Positions 36,951-48,761 of a stretch of 64,000 nt of DNA are shown one piece after another. This DNA is from Bromus sterilis (Eukaryota; Streptophyta; Magnoliopsida; Poales; Poaceae): the NCBI GenBank assembly GCA_950022295.1, contig OX465596.1:992001-1056000 (forward strand). Direction: 5' to 3'. The notes beneath the pieces were generated by a model, which ran no database searches, was not told where the DNA came from, and saw only the letters and a program-made list of their open reading frames with translations. Positions within the stretch are counted from its first letter, which is position 1. Each line of letters begins with the position of its first letter. The translations under genes were made by a program, and so were the position numbers.

Positions 36951-37788
36951 GGCTATTAATCTCCGTTTTGAGTCCCCGGAGTGATTTCCACCATTGACGA
37001 ACCCCAGGTTGCGTTTAAGTGCCGGTCATCAACACTCGCAGTTGTGGCCGATTCTGGCCTGTTTCATGGGCTATTAATCACAGTTACATGGGCTATTAAT
37101 CACCGTTTTGGGTCCCCGTAGTGATTTCCTCCATTGACGAACCCTAGGGTGCATTTACGTGCCGATCATCAACACTCGCAGTTTTGGCCGATTCTGGCCT
37201 GTTTCAAGGGCTATTAATCACTGTTACATGGGCTATTAATCACCGTTTTGGGTCCCCGTAGTGATTTCCACCATTGACGAACCCTAGGGTGCATTTATGT
37301 GCCGGTCATCAACACTCGCAGTTTTGGCCGATTCTGGCCTGTTTCATGGGCTATTAATCACTGTTACATGGGCTATTAATCACCGTTTTGAGTCCCCGGA
37401 GTGATTTCCACCATTGTCGAACCCCAGGTTGCGTTTACGTGCCGGTCATCAACACTCGCAGTTTTGGCCGTTTCTGGCTTGTTTCATGGGCTATTAATCA
37501 CAGTTACATGGTCTATTAATCACCGTTTTGAGTCCTCGGAGTGATTTCCACCATTGCGAACCCCAGGTTGCGTTTACGTGCCGGTCATCAACACGCGCAG
37601 TTTTGGCCGTTTCTGGCCTGTTTCATGGGCTATTAATCACAGTTACATGGGCTATTAATCACCGTTTTGAGTCCTCGGAGTGATTTCCACCATTGCGAAC
37701 CCCAGGTTGCGTTTACGTGCCGGTCATCAACACTCGCAGTTTTGGCCGATTCTGGCCTGTTTCATGGGCTATTAATCACTGTTACATG
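36951..37788 (+). repeat. 838-bp 6-mer HOR, copy 1
   Basis: Order G/I hybrid (140 bp), A, B, F, J, J; 4 x 140 + 2 x 139 = 838. The first unit starts like G ('ctccg', 'gacgaac') and ends like I ('gtttaagtg', 'gttgtgg', 'cacagtt'), so the unit arose by exchange between a G and an I monomer that removed G's tail, H and I's head. Marks of this copy: 'catggtctatt' at the J starting 37511 and 'caacacgcgcag' within it. Confidence 0.92.
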
Positions 37789-38626
37789 GGCTATTAATCT
37801 CCGTTTTGAGTCCCCGGAGTGATTTCCACCATTGACGAACCCCAGGTTGCGTTTAAGTGCCGGTCATCAACACTCGCAGTTGTGGCCGATTCTGGCCTGT
37901 TTCATGGGCTATTAATCACAGTTACATGGGCTATTAATCACCGTTTTGGGTCCCCGTAGTGATTTCCTCCATTGACGAACCCTAGGGTGCATTTACGTGC
38001 CGATCATCAACACTCGCAGTTTTGGCCGATTCTGGCCTGTTTCAAGGGCTATTAATCACTGTTACATGGGCTATTAATCACCGTTTTGGGTCCCCATAGT
38101 GATTTCCACCATTGACGAACCCTAGGGTGCATTTATGTGCCGGTCATCAACACTCGCAGTTTTGGCCGATTCTGGCCTGTTTCATGGGCTATTAATCACT
38201 GTTACATGGGCTATTAATCACCGTTTTGAGTCCCCGGAGTGATTTCCACCATTGTCGAACCCCAGGTTGCGTTTACGTGCCGGTCATCAAGACTCGCAGT
38301 TTTGGCCGTTTCTGGCTTGTTTCATGGGCTATTAATCACAGTTACATGGGCTATTAATCACCGTTTTGAGTCCTCGGAGTGATTTCCACCATTGCGAACC
38401 CCAGGTTGCGTTTACGTGCCGGTCATCAACACGCGCAGTTTTGGCCGTTTCTGGCCTGTTTCATGGGCTATTAATCACAGTTACATGGGCTATTAATCAC
38501 CGTTTTGAGTCCTCGGAGTGATTTCCACCATTGCGAACCCCAGGTTGCGTTTACGTGCCGGTCATCAACACTCGCAGTTTTGGCCGATTCTGGCCTGTTT
38601 CATGGGCTATTAATCACTGTTACATG
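37789..38626 (+). repeat. 838-bp 6-mer HOR, copy 2
   Basis: Same six units. It is distinguished from copy 1 by 'ccatag' in B (38069) and 'atcaagactcgc' in F (38209), and by a normal 'catgggctatt' at 38349. These alternate marks allow the next pair of copies to be paired with copies 1 and 2. Confidence 0.92.
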
Positions 38627-38905
38627 GGCTATTAATCTCCGTTTTGAGTCCCCGGAGTGATTTCCACCATTGACGAACCCCAGGTTGCGTTTAAGTGCCG
38701 GTCATCAACACTCGCAGTTGTGGCCGATTCTGGCCTGTTTCATGGGCTATTAATCACAGTTACATGGGCTATTAATCACCGTTTTGAGTCCTCGGAGTGA
38801 TTTCCACCATTGCGAACCCCAGGTTGCGTTTACGTGCCGGTCATCAACACTCGCAGTTTTGGCCGATTCTGGCCTGTTTCATGGGCTATTAATCACTGTT
38901 ACATG
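38627..38905 (+). repeat. Truncated 6-mer: G/I plus one J (279 bp)
   Basis: Only the G/I hybrid (38627) and a single J (38767) are present, so four monomers are missing relative to the 838-bp unit. The stub separates two otherwise equal pairs of 838-bp copies, and probably marks where an unequal exchange joined them. Confidence 0.9.
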
Positions 38906-39743
38906 GGCTATTAATCTCCGTTTTGAGTCCCCGGAGTGATTTCCACCATTGACGAACCCCAGGTTGCGTTTAAGTGCCGGTCATCAACACTCGCAGTTGT
39001 GGCCGATTCTGGCCTGTTTCATGGGCTATTAATCACAGTTACATGGGCTATTAATCACCGTTTTGGGTCCCCGTAGTGATTTCCTCCATTGACGAACCCT
39101 AGGGTGCATTTACGTGCCGATCATCAACACTCGCAGTTTTGGCCGATTCTGGCCTGTTTCAAGGGCTATTAATCACTGTTACATGGGCTATTAATCACCG
39201 TTTTGGGTCCCCGTAGTGATTTCCACCATTGACGAACCCTAGGGTGCATTTATGTGCCGGTCATCAACACTCGCAGTTTTGGCCGATTCTGGCCTGTTTC
39301 ATGGGCTATTAATCACTGTTACATGGGCTATTAATCACCGTTTTGAGTCCCCGGAGTGATTTCCACCATTGTCGAACCCCAGGTTGCGTTTACGTGCCGG
39401 TCATCAACACTCGCAGTTTTGGCCGTTTCTGGCTTGTTTCATGGGCTATTAATCACAGTTACATGGTCTATTAATCACCGTTTTGAGTCCTCGGAGTGAT
39501 TTCCACCATTGCGAACCCCAGGTTGCGTTTACGTGCCGGTCATCAACACGCGCAGTTTTGGCCGTTTCTGGCCTGTTTCATGGGCTATTAATCACAGTTA
39601 CATGGGCTATTAATCACCGTTTTGAGTCCTCGGAGTGATTTCCACCATTGCGAACCCCAGGTTGCGTTTACGTGCCGGTCATCAACACTCGCAGTTTTGG
39701 CCGATTCTGGCCTGTTTCATGGGCTATTAATCACTGTTACATG
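38906..39743 (+). repeat. 838-bp 6-mer HOR, copy 3
   Basis: Carries 'catggtctatt' (39466) and 'caacacgcgcag', the marks of copy 1, at an offset of 1955 bp. It pairs with copy 1 and not with its immediate neighbours. Confidence 0.92.
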
Positions 39744-40581
39744 GGCTATTAATCTCCGTTTTGAGTCCCCGGAGTGATTTCCACCATTGACGAACCCCAG
39801 GTTGCGTTTAAGTGCCGGTCATCAACACTCGCAGTTGTGGCCGATTCTGGCCTGTTTCATGGGCTATTAATCACAGTTACATGGGCTATTAATCACCGTT
39901 TTGGGTCCCCGTAGTGATTTCCTCCATTGACGAACCCTAGGGTGCATTTACGTGCCGATCATCAACACTCGCAGTTTTGGCCGATTCTGGCCTGTTTCAA
40001 GGGCTATTAATCACTGTTACATGGGCTATTAATCACCGTTTTGGGTCCCCATAGTGATTTCCACCATTGACGAACCCTAGGGTGCATTTATGTGCCGGTC
40101 ATCAACACTCGCAGTTTTGGCCGATTCTGGCCTGTTTCATGGGCTATTAATCACTGTTACATGGGCTATTAATCACCGTTTTGAGTCCCCGGAGTGATTT
40201 CCACCATTGTCGAACCCCAGGTTGCGTTTACGTGCCGGTCATCAAGACTCGCAGTTTTGGCCGTTTCTGGCTTGTTTCATGGGCTATTAATCACAGTTAC
40301 ATGGGCTATTAATCACCGTTTTGAGTCCTCGGAGTGATTTCCACCATTGCGAACCCCAGGTTGCGTTTACGTGCCGGTCATCAACACGCGCAGTTTTGGC
40401 CGTTTCTGGCCTGTTTCATGGGCTATTAATCACAGTTACATGGGCTATTAATCACCGTTTTGAGTCCTCGGAGTGATTTCCACCATTGCGAACCCCAGGT
40501 TGCGTTTACGTGCCGGTCATCAACACTCGCAGTTTTGGCCGATTCTGGCCTGTTTCATGGGCTATTAATCACTGTTACATG
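39744..40581 (+). repeat. 838-bp 6-mer HOR, copy 4
   Basis: Carries 'ccatag' in B (40024) and 'atcaagactcgc' in F (40164), the marks of copy 2, again at an offset of 1955 bp. Copies 1+2 were therefore duplicated as a 1676-bp pair. Confidence 0.92.
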
Positions 40582-41001
40582 GGCTATTAATCTCCGTTTT
40601 GAGTCCCCGGAGTGATTTCCACCATTGACGAACCCCAGGTTGCGTTTAAGTGCCGGTCATCAACACTCGCAGTTGTGGCCGATTCTGGCCTGTTTCATGG
40701 GCTATTAATCACAGTTACATGGGCTATTAATCACCGTTTTGGGTCCCCGTAGTGATTTCCACCATTGACGAACCCTAGGGTGCATTTATGTGCCGGTCAT
40801 CAACACTCGCAGTTTTGGCCGTTTCTGGCCTGTTTCATGGGCTATTAATCAAAGTTACATGGGCTATTAATCACCGTTTTGAGTCCCCGGAGTGATTTCC
40901 ACCATTGTCGAACCCCAGGTTGCGTTTACGTGCCGGTCATCAACACTTGCAGTTTTCGCCGTTTCTGGCTGGTTTCATGGGCTATTAATCACTGTTACAT
41001 G
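40582..41001 (+). repeat. Linker: G/I, B-like 'caaag' unit, F with 'ttttcgcc' (420 bp)
   Basis: Three 140-bp units at 40582, 40722 and 40862. The middle unit is class I with 'tatgtgcc' at its centre but ends 'gccgtttctggcctg...caaagtt', a B/E-type hybrid. The third has 'cacttgcagttttcgcc' and the private 'ggctggtttc'. The same three-unit linker precedes the 1096-bp module at 42936-43355 and 47246-47665. Confidence 0.9.
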
Positions 41002-42097
41002 GGCTATTAATCTCCGTTTTGAGTCCCCGGAGTGATTTCCACCATTGACGAACCCCAGGTTGTATTTACGTGTCGGTCATCAACACTCGCGGTTTTGGCC
41101 GTTTCAGGCCGTATTCATGAGCTATTAATCACCGTTTTGAGTCCCCGGAGTGATTTCCACCATTGACGAACCCCAGGTTGTATTTACGTGTCGGTCATCA
41201 ACACTCGCAGTTTTGGCCGTTCCTGGCCTGTTTCATGAGCTATTAATCACAGTAAGATGGGCTATTAATCACCGTTTTGAGTCCCCGGAGTGATTTCCAC
41301 CATTGTCGAACCCCAGGTTGCGTTTAAGTGCCGGTCATCAACACTCGCAGTTGTGGCCGATTCTGGCCTGTTTCATGGGCTATTAATCACAGTTACATGG
41401 GCTATTAATCACCGTTTTGGGTCCCCGTAGTGATTTCCTCCATTGACGAACCCTAGGGTGCATTTACGTGCCGATCATCAACACTCGCAGTTTTGGCCGA
41501 TTCTGGCCTGTTTCAAGGGCTATTAATCACTGTTACATGGGCTATTAATCACCGTTTTGGGTCCCCGTAGTGATTTCCACCATTGACGAACCCTAGGGTG
41601 CATTTATGTGCCGGTCATCAACACTCGCAGTTTTGGCCGATTCTGGCCTGTTTCATGGGCTATTAATCACTGTTACATGGGCTATTAATCACCATTTTGA
41701 GTCCCCGGAGTGATTTCCACCATTGTCGAACCCCAGGTTGCGTTTACGTGCCGGTCATCAACACTCGCAGTTTTGGCCGTTTCTGGCTTGTTTCATGGGC
41801 TATTAATCACAGTTACATGGGCTATTAATCACCGTTTTGAGTCCTCGGAGTGATTTCCACCATTGCGAACCCCAGGTTGCGTTTACGTGCCGGTCATCAA
41901 CACTCGCAGTTTTGGCCGTTTCTGGCCTGTTTCATGGGCTATTAATCACAGTTACATGGGCTATTAATCACCGTTTTGAGTCCTCGGAGTGATTTCCACC
42001 ATTGCGAACCCCAGGTTGCGTTTACGTGCCGGTCATCAACACTCGCAGTTTTGGCCGATTCTGGCCTGTTTCATGGGCTATTAATCACTGTTACATG
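41002..42097 (+). repeat. 1096-bp 8-mer module, copy 2
   Basis: Starts at 41002 (G), 41120 (H), 41260 (I), 41400 (A), 41540 (B), 41680 (F with 'accatttt'), 41820 (J) and 41959 (J). Lengths and marks match 35855-36950 without the 'cattggc' change. Confidence 0.92.
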
Positions 42098-43355
42098 GGC
42101 TATTAATCTCCGTTTTGAGTCCCCGGAGTGATTTCCACCATTGACGAACCCCAGGTTGCGTTTAAGTGCCGGTCATCAACACTCGCAGTTGTGGCCGATT
42201 CTGGCCTGTTTCATGGGCTATTAATCACAGTTACATGGGCTATTAATCACCGTTTTGGGTCCCCGTAGTGATTTCCTCCATTGACGAACCCTAGGGTGCA
42301 TTTACGTGCCGATCATCAACACTCGCAGTTTTGGCCGATTCTGGCCTGTTTCAAGGGCTATTAATCACTGTTACATGGGCTATTAATCACCGTTTTGGGT
42401 CCCCGTAGTGATTTCCACCATTGACGAACCCTAGGGTGCATTTATGTGCCGGTCATCAACACTCGCAGTTTTGGCCGATTCTGGCCTGTTTCATGGGCTA
42501 TTAATCACTGTTACATGGGCTATTAATCACCGTTTTGAGTCCCCGGAGTGATTTCCACCATTGTCGAACCCCAGGTTGCGTTTACGTGCCGGTCATCAAC
42601 ACTCGCAGTTTTGGCCGTTTCTGGCTTGTTTCATGGGCTATTAATCACAGTTACATGGGCTATTAATCACCGTTTTGAGTCCTCGGAGTGATTTCCACCA
42701 TTGCGAACCCCAGGTTGCGTTTACGTGCCGGTCATCAACACGCGCAGTTTTGGCCGTTTCTGGCCTGTTTCATGGGCTATTAATCACAGTTACATGGGCT
42801 ATTAATCACCGTTTTGAGTCCTCGGAGTGATTTCCACCATTGCGAACCCCAGGTTGCGTTTACGTGCCGGTCATCAACACTCGCAGTTTTGGCCGATTCT
42901 GGCCTGTTTCATGGGCTATTAATCACTGTTACATGGGCTATTAATCTCCGTTTTGAGTCCCCGGAGTGATTTCCACCATTGACGAACCCCAGGTTGCGTT
43001 TAAGTGCCGGTCATCAACACTCGCAGTTGTGGCCGATTCTGGCCTGTTTCATGGGCTATTAATCACAGTTACATGGGCTATTAATCACCGTTTTGGGTCC
43101 CCGTAGTGATTTCCACCATTGACGAACCCTAGGGTGCATTTATGTGCCGGTCATCAACACTCGCAGTTTTGGCCGTTTCTGGCCTGTTTCATGGGCTATT
43201 AATCAAAGTTACATAGGCTATTAATCACCGTTTTGAGTCCCCGGAGTGATTTCCACCATTGTCGAACCCCAGGTTGCGTTTACGTGCCGGTCATCAACAC
43301 TTGCAGTTTTCGCCGTTTCTGGCTTGTTTCATGGGCTATTAATCACTGTTACATG
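42098..43355 (+). repeat. 838-bp 6-mer plus 420-bp linker
   Basis: One 6-mer (42098-42935: G/I, A, B, F, J with 'cacgcgcag', J) is followed by the linker G/I, B-like 'caaag', F (42936, 43076, 43216). The linker's middle unit ends 'acataggc', a private change. Module plus 6-mer plus linker (41002-43355) is 2354 bp and is followed by another 1096-bp module. Confidence 0.9.
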
Positions 43356-44451
43356 GGCTATTAATCTCCGTTTTGAGTCCCCGGAGTGATTTCCACCATT
43401 GACGAACCCCAGGTTGTATTTACGTGTCGGTCATCAACACTCGCGGTTTTGGCCGTTTCAGGCCGTATTCATGAGCTATTAATCACCGTTTTGAGTCCCC
43501 GGAGTGATTTCCACCATTGACGAACCCCAGGTTGTATTTACGTGTCGGTCATCAACACTCGCAGTTTTGGCCGTTCCTGGCCTGTTTCATGAGCTATTAA
43601 TCACAGTAAGATGGGCTATTAATCACCGTTTTGAGTCCCCGGAGTGATTTCCACCATTGTCGAACCCCAGGTTGCGTTTAAGTGCCGGTCATCAACACTC
43701 GCAGTTGTGGCCGATTCTGGCCTGTTTCATGGGCTATTAATCACAGTTACATGGGCTATTAATCACCGTTTTGGGTCCCCGTAGTGATTTCCTCCATTGA
43801 CGAACCCTAGGGTGCATTTACGTGCCGATCATCAACACTCGCAGTTTTGGCCGATTCTGGCCTGTTTCAAGGGCTATTAATCACTGTTACATGGGCTATT
43901 AATCACCGTTTTGGGTCCCCGTAGTGATTTCCACCATTGACGAACCCTAGGGTGCATTTATGTGCCGGTCATCAACACTCGCAGTTTTGGCCGATTCTGG
44001 CCTGTTTCATGGGCTATTAATCACTGTTACATGGGCTATTAATCACCATTTTGAGTCCCCGGAGTGATTTCCACCATTGTCGAACCCCAGGTTGCGTTTA
44101 CGTGCCGGTCATCAACACTCGCAGTTTTGGCCGTTTCTGGCTTGTTTCATGGGCTATTAATCACAGTTACATGGGCTATTAATCACCGTTTTGAGTCCTC
44201 GGAGTGATTTCCACCATTGCGAACCCCAGGTTGCGTTTACGTGCCGGTCATCAACACTCGCAGTTTTGGCCGTTTCTGGCCTGTTTCATGGGCTATTAAT
44301 CACAGTTACATGGGCTATTAATCACCGTTTTGAGTCCTCGGAGTGATTTCCACCATTGCGAACCCCAGGTTGCGTTTACGTGCCGGTCATCAACACTCGC
44401 AGTTTTGGCCGATTCTGGCCTGTTTCATGGGCTATTAATCACTGTTACATG
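43356..44451 (+). repeat. 1096-bp 8-mer module, copy 3
   Basis: Starts at 43356 (G, 118 bp), 43474, 43614, 43754, 43894, 44034 ('accatttt'), 44174 and 44313. It matches the copies at 41002 and 47666 (offset 4310). Confidence 0.92.
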
Positions 44452-45429
44452 GGCTATTAATCTCCGTTTTGAGTCCCCGGAGTGATTTCCACCATTGACG
44501 AACCCCAGGTTGTATTTACGTGTCGGTCATCAACACTCGCAGTTTTGGCCGTTCCTGGCCTGTTTCATGAGCTATTAATCACAGTAAGATGGGCTATTAA
44601 TCACCGTTTTGAGTCCCCGGAGTGATTTCCACCATTGTCGAACCCCAGGTTGCGTTTAAGTGCCGGTCATCAACACTCGCAGTTGTGGCCGATTCTGGCC
44701 TGTTTCATGGGCTATTAATCACAGTTACATGGGCTATTAATCACCGTTTTGGGTCCCCGTAGTGATTTCCTCCATTGACGAACCCTAGGGTGCATTTACG
44801 TGCCGATCATCAACACTCGCAGTTTTGGCCGATTCTGGCCTGTTTCAAGGGCTATTAATCACTGTTACATGGGCTATTAATCACCGTTTTGGGTCCCCGT
44901 AGTGATTTCCACCATTGACGAACCCTAGGGTGCATTTATGTGCCGGTCATCAACACTCGCAGTTTTGGCCGATTCTGGCCTGTTTCATGGGCTATTAATC
45001 ACTGTTACATGGGCTATTAATCACCATTTTGAGTCCCCGGAGTGATTTCCACCATTGTCGAACCCCAGGTTGCGTTTACGTGCCGGTCATCAACACTCGC
45101 AGTTTTGGCCGTTTCTGGCTTGTTTCATGGGCTATTAATCACAGTTACATGGGCTATTAATCACCGTTTTGAGTCCTCGGAGTGATTTCCACCATTGCGA
45201 ACCCCAGGTTGCGTTTACGTGCCGGTCATCAACACTCGCAGTTTTGGCCGTTTCTGGCCTGTTTCATGGGCTATTAATCACAGTTACATGGGCTATTAAT
45301 CACCGTTTTGAGTCCTCGGAGTGATTTCCACCATTGCGAACCCCAGGTTGCGTTTACGTGCCGGTCATCAACACTCGCAGTTTTGGCCGATTCTGGCCTG
45401 TTTCATGGGCTATTAATCACTGTTACATG
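44452..45429 (+). repeat. Module variant starting with a G/H hybrid (978 bp)
   Basis: Starts: 44452 (G/H hybrid, 140 bp), 44592 (I), 44732 (A), 44872 (B), 45012 (F with 'accatttt'), 45152 (J) and 45291 (J). The hybrid opens 'ctccg' like G but continues 'gcagttttggccgttcctgg' and 'cagtaagat' like H. It therefore equals the 1096-bp module with 118 bp removed by a G-to-H exchange, which leaves 978 bp. Its total length equals that of the different 978-bp 7-mer at 46268, but the composition differs. Confidence 0.9.
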
Positions 45430-46267
45430 GGCTATTAATCTCCGTTTTGAGTCCCCGGAGTGATTTCCACCATTGACGAACCCCAGGTTGCGTTTAAGTG
45501 CCGGTCATCAACACTCGCAGTTGTGGCCGATTCTGGCCTGTTTCATGGGCTATTAATCACAGTTACATGGGCTATTAATCACCGTTTTGGGTCCCCGTAG
45601 TGATTTCCTCCATTGACGAACCCTAGGGTGCATTTACGTGCCGATCATCAACACTCGCAGTTTTGGCCGATTCTGGCCTGTTTCAAGGGCTATTAATCAC
45701 TGTTACATGGGCTATTAATCACCGTTTTGGGTCCCCGTAGTGATTTCCACCATTGACGAACCCTAGGGTGCATTTATGTGCCGGTCATCAACACTCGCAG
45801 TTTTGGCCGATTCTGGCCTGTTTCATGGGCTATTAATCACTGTTACATGGGCTATTAATCACCGTTTTGAGTCCCCGGAGTGATTTCCACCATTGTCGAA
45901 CCCCAGGTTGCGTTTACGTGCCGGTCATCAACACTCGCAGTTTTGGCCGTTTCTGGCTTGTTTCATGGGCTATTAATCACAGTTACATGGGCTATTAATC
46001 ACCGTTTTGAGTCCTCGGAGTGATTTCCACCATTGCGAACCCCAGGTTGCGTTTACGTGCCGGTCATCAACACGCGCAGTTTTGGCCGTTTCTGGCCTGT
46101 TTCATGGGCTATTAATCACAGTTACATGGGCTATTAATCACCGTTTTAAGTCCTCGGAGTGATTTCCACCATTGCGAACCCCAGGTTGCGTTTACGTGCC
46201 GGTCATCAATACTCGCAGTTTTGGCCGATTCTGGCCTGTTTCATGGGCTATTAATCACTGTTACATG
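45430..46267 (+). repeat. 838-bp 6-mer, 'ttttaagtcc' version, copy 1
   Basis: G/I, A, B, F, J ('cacgcgcag'), J. The last J (46129) reads 'gttttaagtcctcgg' and 'atcaatactcgc'. Both marks recur in the 6-mer at 48762, exactly 3332 bp on. Confidence 0.91.
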
Positions 46268-47385
46268 GGCTATTAATCTCCGTTTTGAGTCCCCGGAGTG
46301 ATTTCCACCATTGACGAACCCCAGGTTGCGTTTAAGTGCCGGTCATCAACACTCGCAGTTGTGGCCGATTCTGGCCTGTTTCATGGGCTATTAATCACAG
46401 TTACATGGGCTATTAATCACCGTTTTGGGTCCCCGTAGTGATTTCCACCATTGACGAACCCTAGGGTGCATTTACGTGCCGGTCAACAACACTCGCAGTT
46501 TTGGCCGATTCTGGCCTGTTTCATGGGCTTTTAATCACTGTTACATGGGCTATTAATCACCGTTTTGGGTCCCCGTAGTGATTTCCTCCATTGACGAACC
46601 CTAGGGTGCATTTACGTGCGGGTCATCAACACTCGCAGTTTTGGCCGATTCTGGCCTGTTTCAAGGGCTATTAATCACTGTTACATGGGCTATTAATCAC
46701 CGTTTTGGGTCCCCGTAGTGATTTCCACCATTGATGAACCCTAGGGTGCATTTACGTGCCGGTCATCAACACTCGCAGTTTTGGCCGATTCTGGCCTGTT
46801 TCATGGGCTATTAATCACTGTTACATGGGCTATTAATCACCGTTTTGAGTCCCCGGAGTGATTTCCACCATTGTCGAACCCCAGGTTGCGTTTACGTGCC
46901 GGTCATCAACACTCGCAGTTTTGGCCGTTTCTGGCTTGTTTCATGGGCTATTAATCACAGTTACATGGGCTATTAATCACCGTTTTGAGTCCTCGGAGTG
47001 ATTTCCACCATTGCGAACCCCAGGTTGCGTTTACGTGCCGGTCATCAACACGCGCAGTTTTGGCCGTTTCTGGCCTGTTTCATGGGCTATTAATCACAGT
47101 TACATGGGCTATTAATCACCGTTTTGAGTCCTCGGAGTGATTTCCACCATTGCGAACCCCAGGTTGCGTTTACGTGCCGGTCATCAATACTCGCAGTTTT
47201 GGCCGATTCTGGCCTGTTTCATGGGCTATTAATCACTGTTACATGGGCTATTAATCTCCGTTTTGAGTCCCCGGAGTGATTTCCACCATTGACGAACCCC
47301 AGGTTGCGTTTAAGTGCCGGTCATCAACACTCGCAGTTGTGGCCGATTCTGGCCTGTTTCATGGGCTATTAATCACAGTTACATG
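46268..47385 (+). repeat. 978-bp 7-mer with K unit, plus the first linker unit
   Basis: The 7-mer spans 46268-47245: G/I (46268), K with 'ggtcaacaac' and 'ggcttttaatc' (46408), A with 'gtgcgggtc' (46548), class I with 'gatgaaccc' (46688), F (46828), J ('cacgcgcag', 46968) and J ('caatactcg', 47107). The unit at 47246-47385 is the G/I that opens the next linker. This 7-mer equals the 6-mer with one extra class I unit, and it recurs at 49600-50577 and 54029-55006. Confidence 0.9.
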
Positions 47386-48761
47386 GGCTATTAATCACCG
47401 TTTTGGGTCCCCGTAGTGATTTCCACCATTGACGAACCCTAGGGTGCATTTATGTGCCGGTCATCAACACTCGCAGTTTTGGCCGTTTCTGGCCTGTTTC
47501 ATGGGCTATTAATCAAAGTTACATGGGCTATTAATCACCGTTTTGAGTCCCCGGAGTGATTTCCACCATTGTCGAACCCCAGGTTGCGTTTACGTGCCGG
47601 TCATCAACACTTGCAGTTTTCGCCGTTTCTGGCTTGTTTCATGGGCTATTAATCACTGTTACATGGGCTATTAATCTCCGTTTTGAGTCCCCGGAGTGAT
47701 TTCCACCATTGACGAACCCCAGGTTGTATTTACGTGTCGGTCATCAACACTCGCGGTTTTGGCCGTTTCAGGCCGTATTCATGAGCTATTAATCACCGTT
47801 TTGAGTCCCCGGAGTGATTTCCACCATTGACGAACCCCAGGTTGTATTTACGTGTCGGTCATCAACACTCGCAGTTTTGGCCGTTCCTGGCCTGTTTCAT
47901 GAGCTATTAATCACAGTAAGATGGGCTATTAATCACCGTTTTGAGTCCCCGGAGTGATTTCCACCATTGTCGAACCCCAGGTTGCGTTTAAGTGCCGGTC
48001 ATCAACACTCGCAGTTGTGGCCGATTCTGGCCTGTTTCATGGGCTATTAATCACAGTTACATGGGCTATTAATCACCGTTTTGGGTCCCCGTAGTGATTT
48101 CCTCCATTGACGAACCCTAGGGTGCATTTACGTGCCGATCATCAACACTCGCAGTTTTGGCCGATTCTGGCCTGTTTCAAGGGCTATTAATCACTGTTAC
48201 ATGGGCTATTAATCACCGTTTTGGGTCCCCGTAGTGATTTCCACCATTGACGAACCCTAGGGTGCATTTATGTGCCGGTCATCAACACTCGCAGTTTTGG
48301 CCGATTCTGGCCTGTTTCATGGGCTATTAATCACTGTTACATGGGCTATTAATCACCATTTTGAGTCCCCGGAGTGATTTCCACCATTGTCGAACCCCAG
48401 GTTGCGTTTACGTGCCGGTCATCAACACTCGCAGTTTTGGCCGTTTCTGGCTTGTTTCATGGGCTATTAATCACAGTTACATGGGCTATTAATCACCGTT
48501 TTGAGTCCTCGGAGTGATTTCCACCATTGCGAACCCCAGGTTGCGTTTACGTGCCGGTCATCAACACTCGCAGTTTTGGCCGTTTCTGGCCTGTTTCATG
48601 GGCTATTAATCACAGTTACATGGGCTATTAATCACCGTTTTGAGTCCTCGGAGTGATTTCCACCATTGCGAACCCCAGGTTGCGTTTACGTGCCGGTCAT
48701 CAACACTCGCAGTTTTGGCCGATTCTGGCCTGTTTCATGGGCTATTAATCACTGTTACATG
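47386..48761 (+). repeat. Linker remainder and 1096-bp 8-mer module, copy 4
   Basis: B-like 'caaag' unit (47386) and F with 'cacttgcagttttcgcc' (47526) precede the module G-H-I-A-B-F-J-J starting at 47666. The module marks ('tttcaggccg', 'gttcctgg', 'gtttaagtg', 'accatttt') are all retained. Confidence 0.91.
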
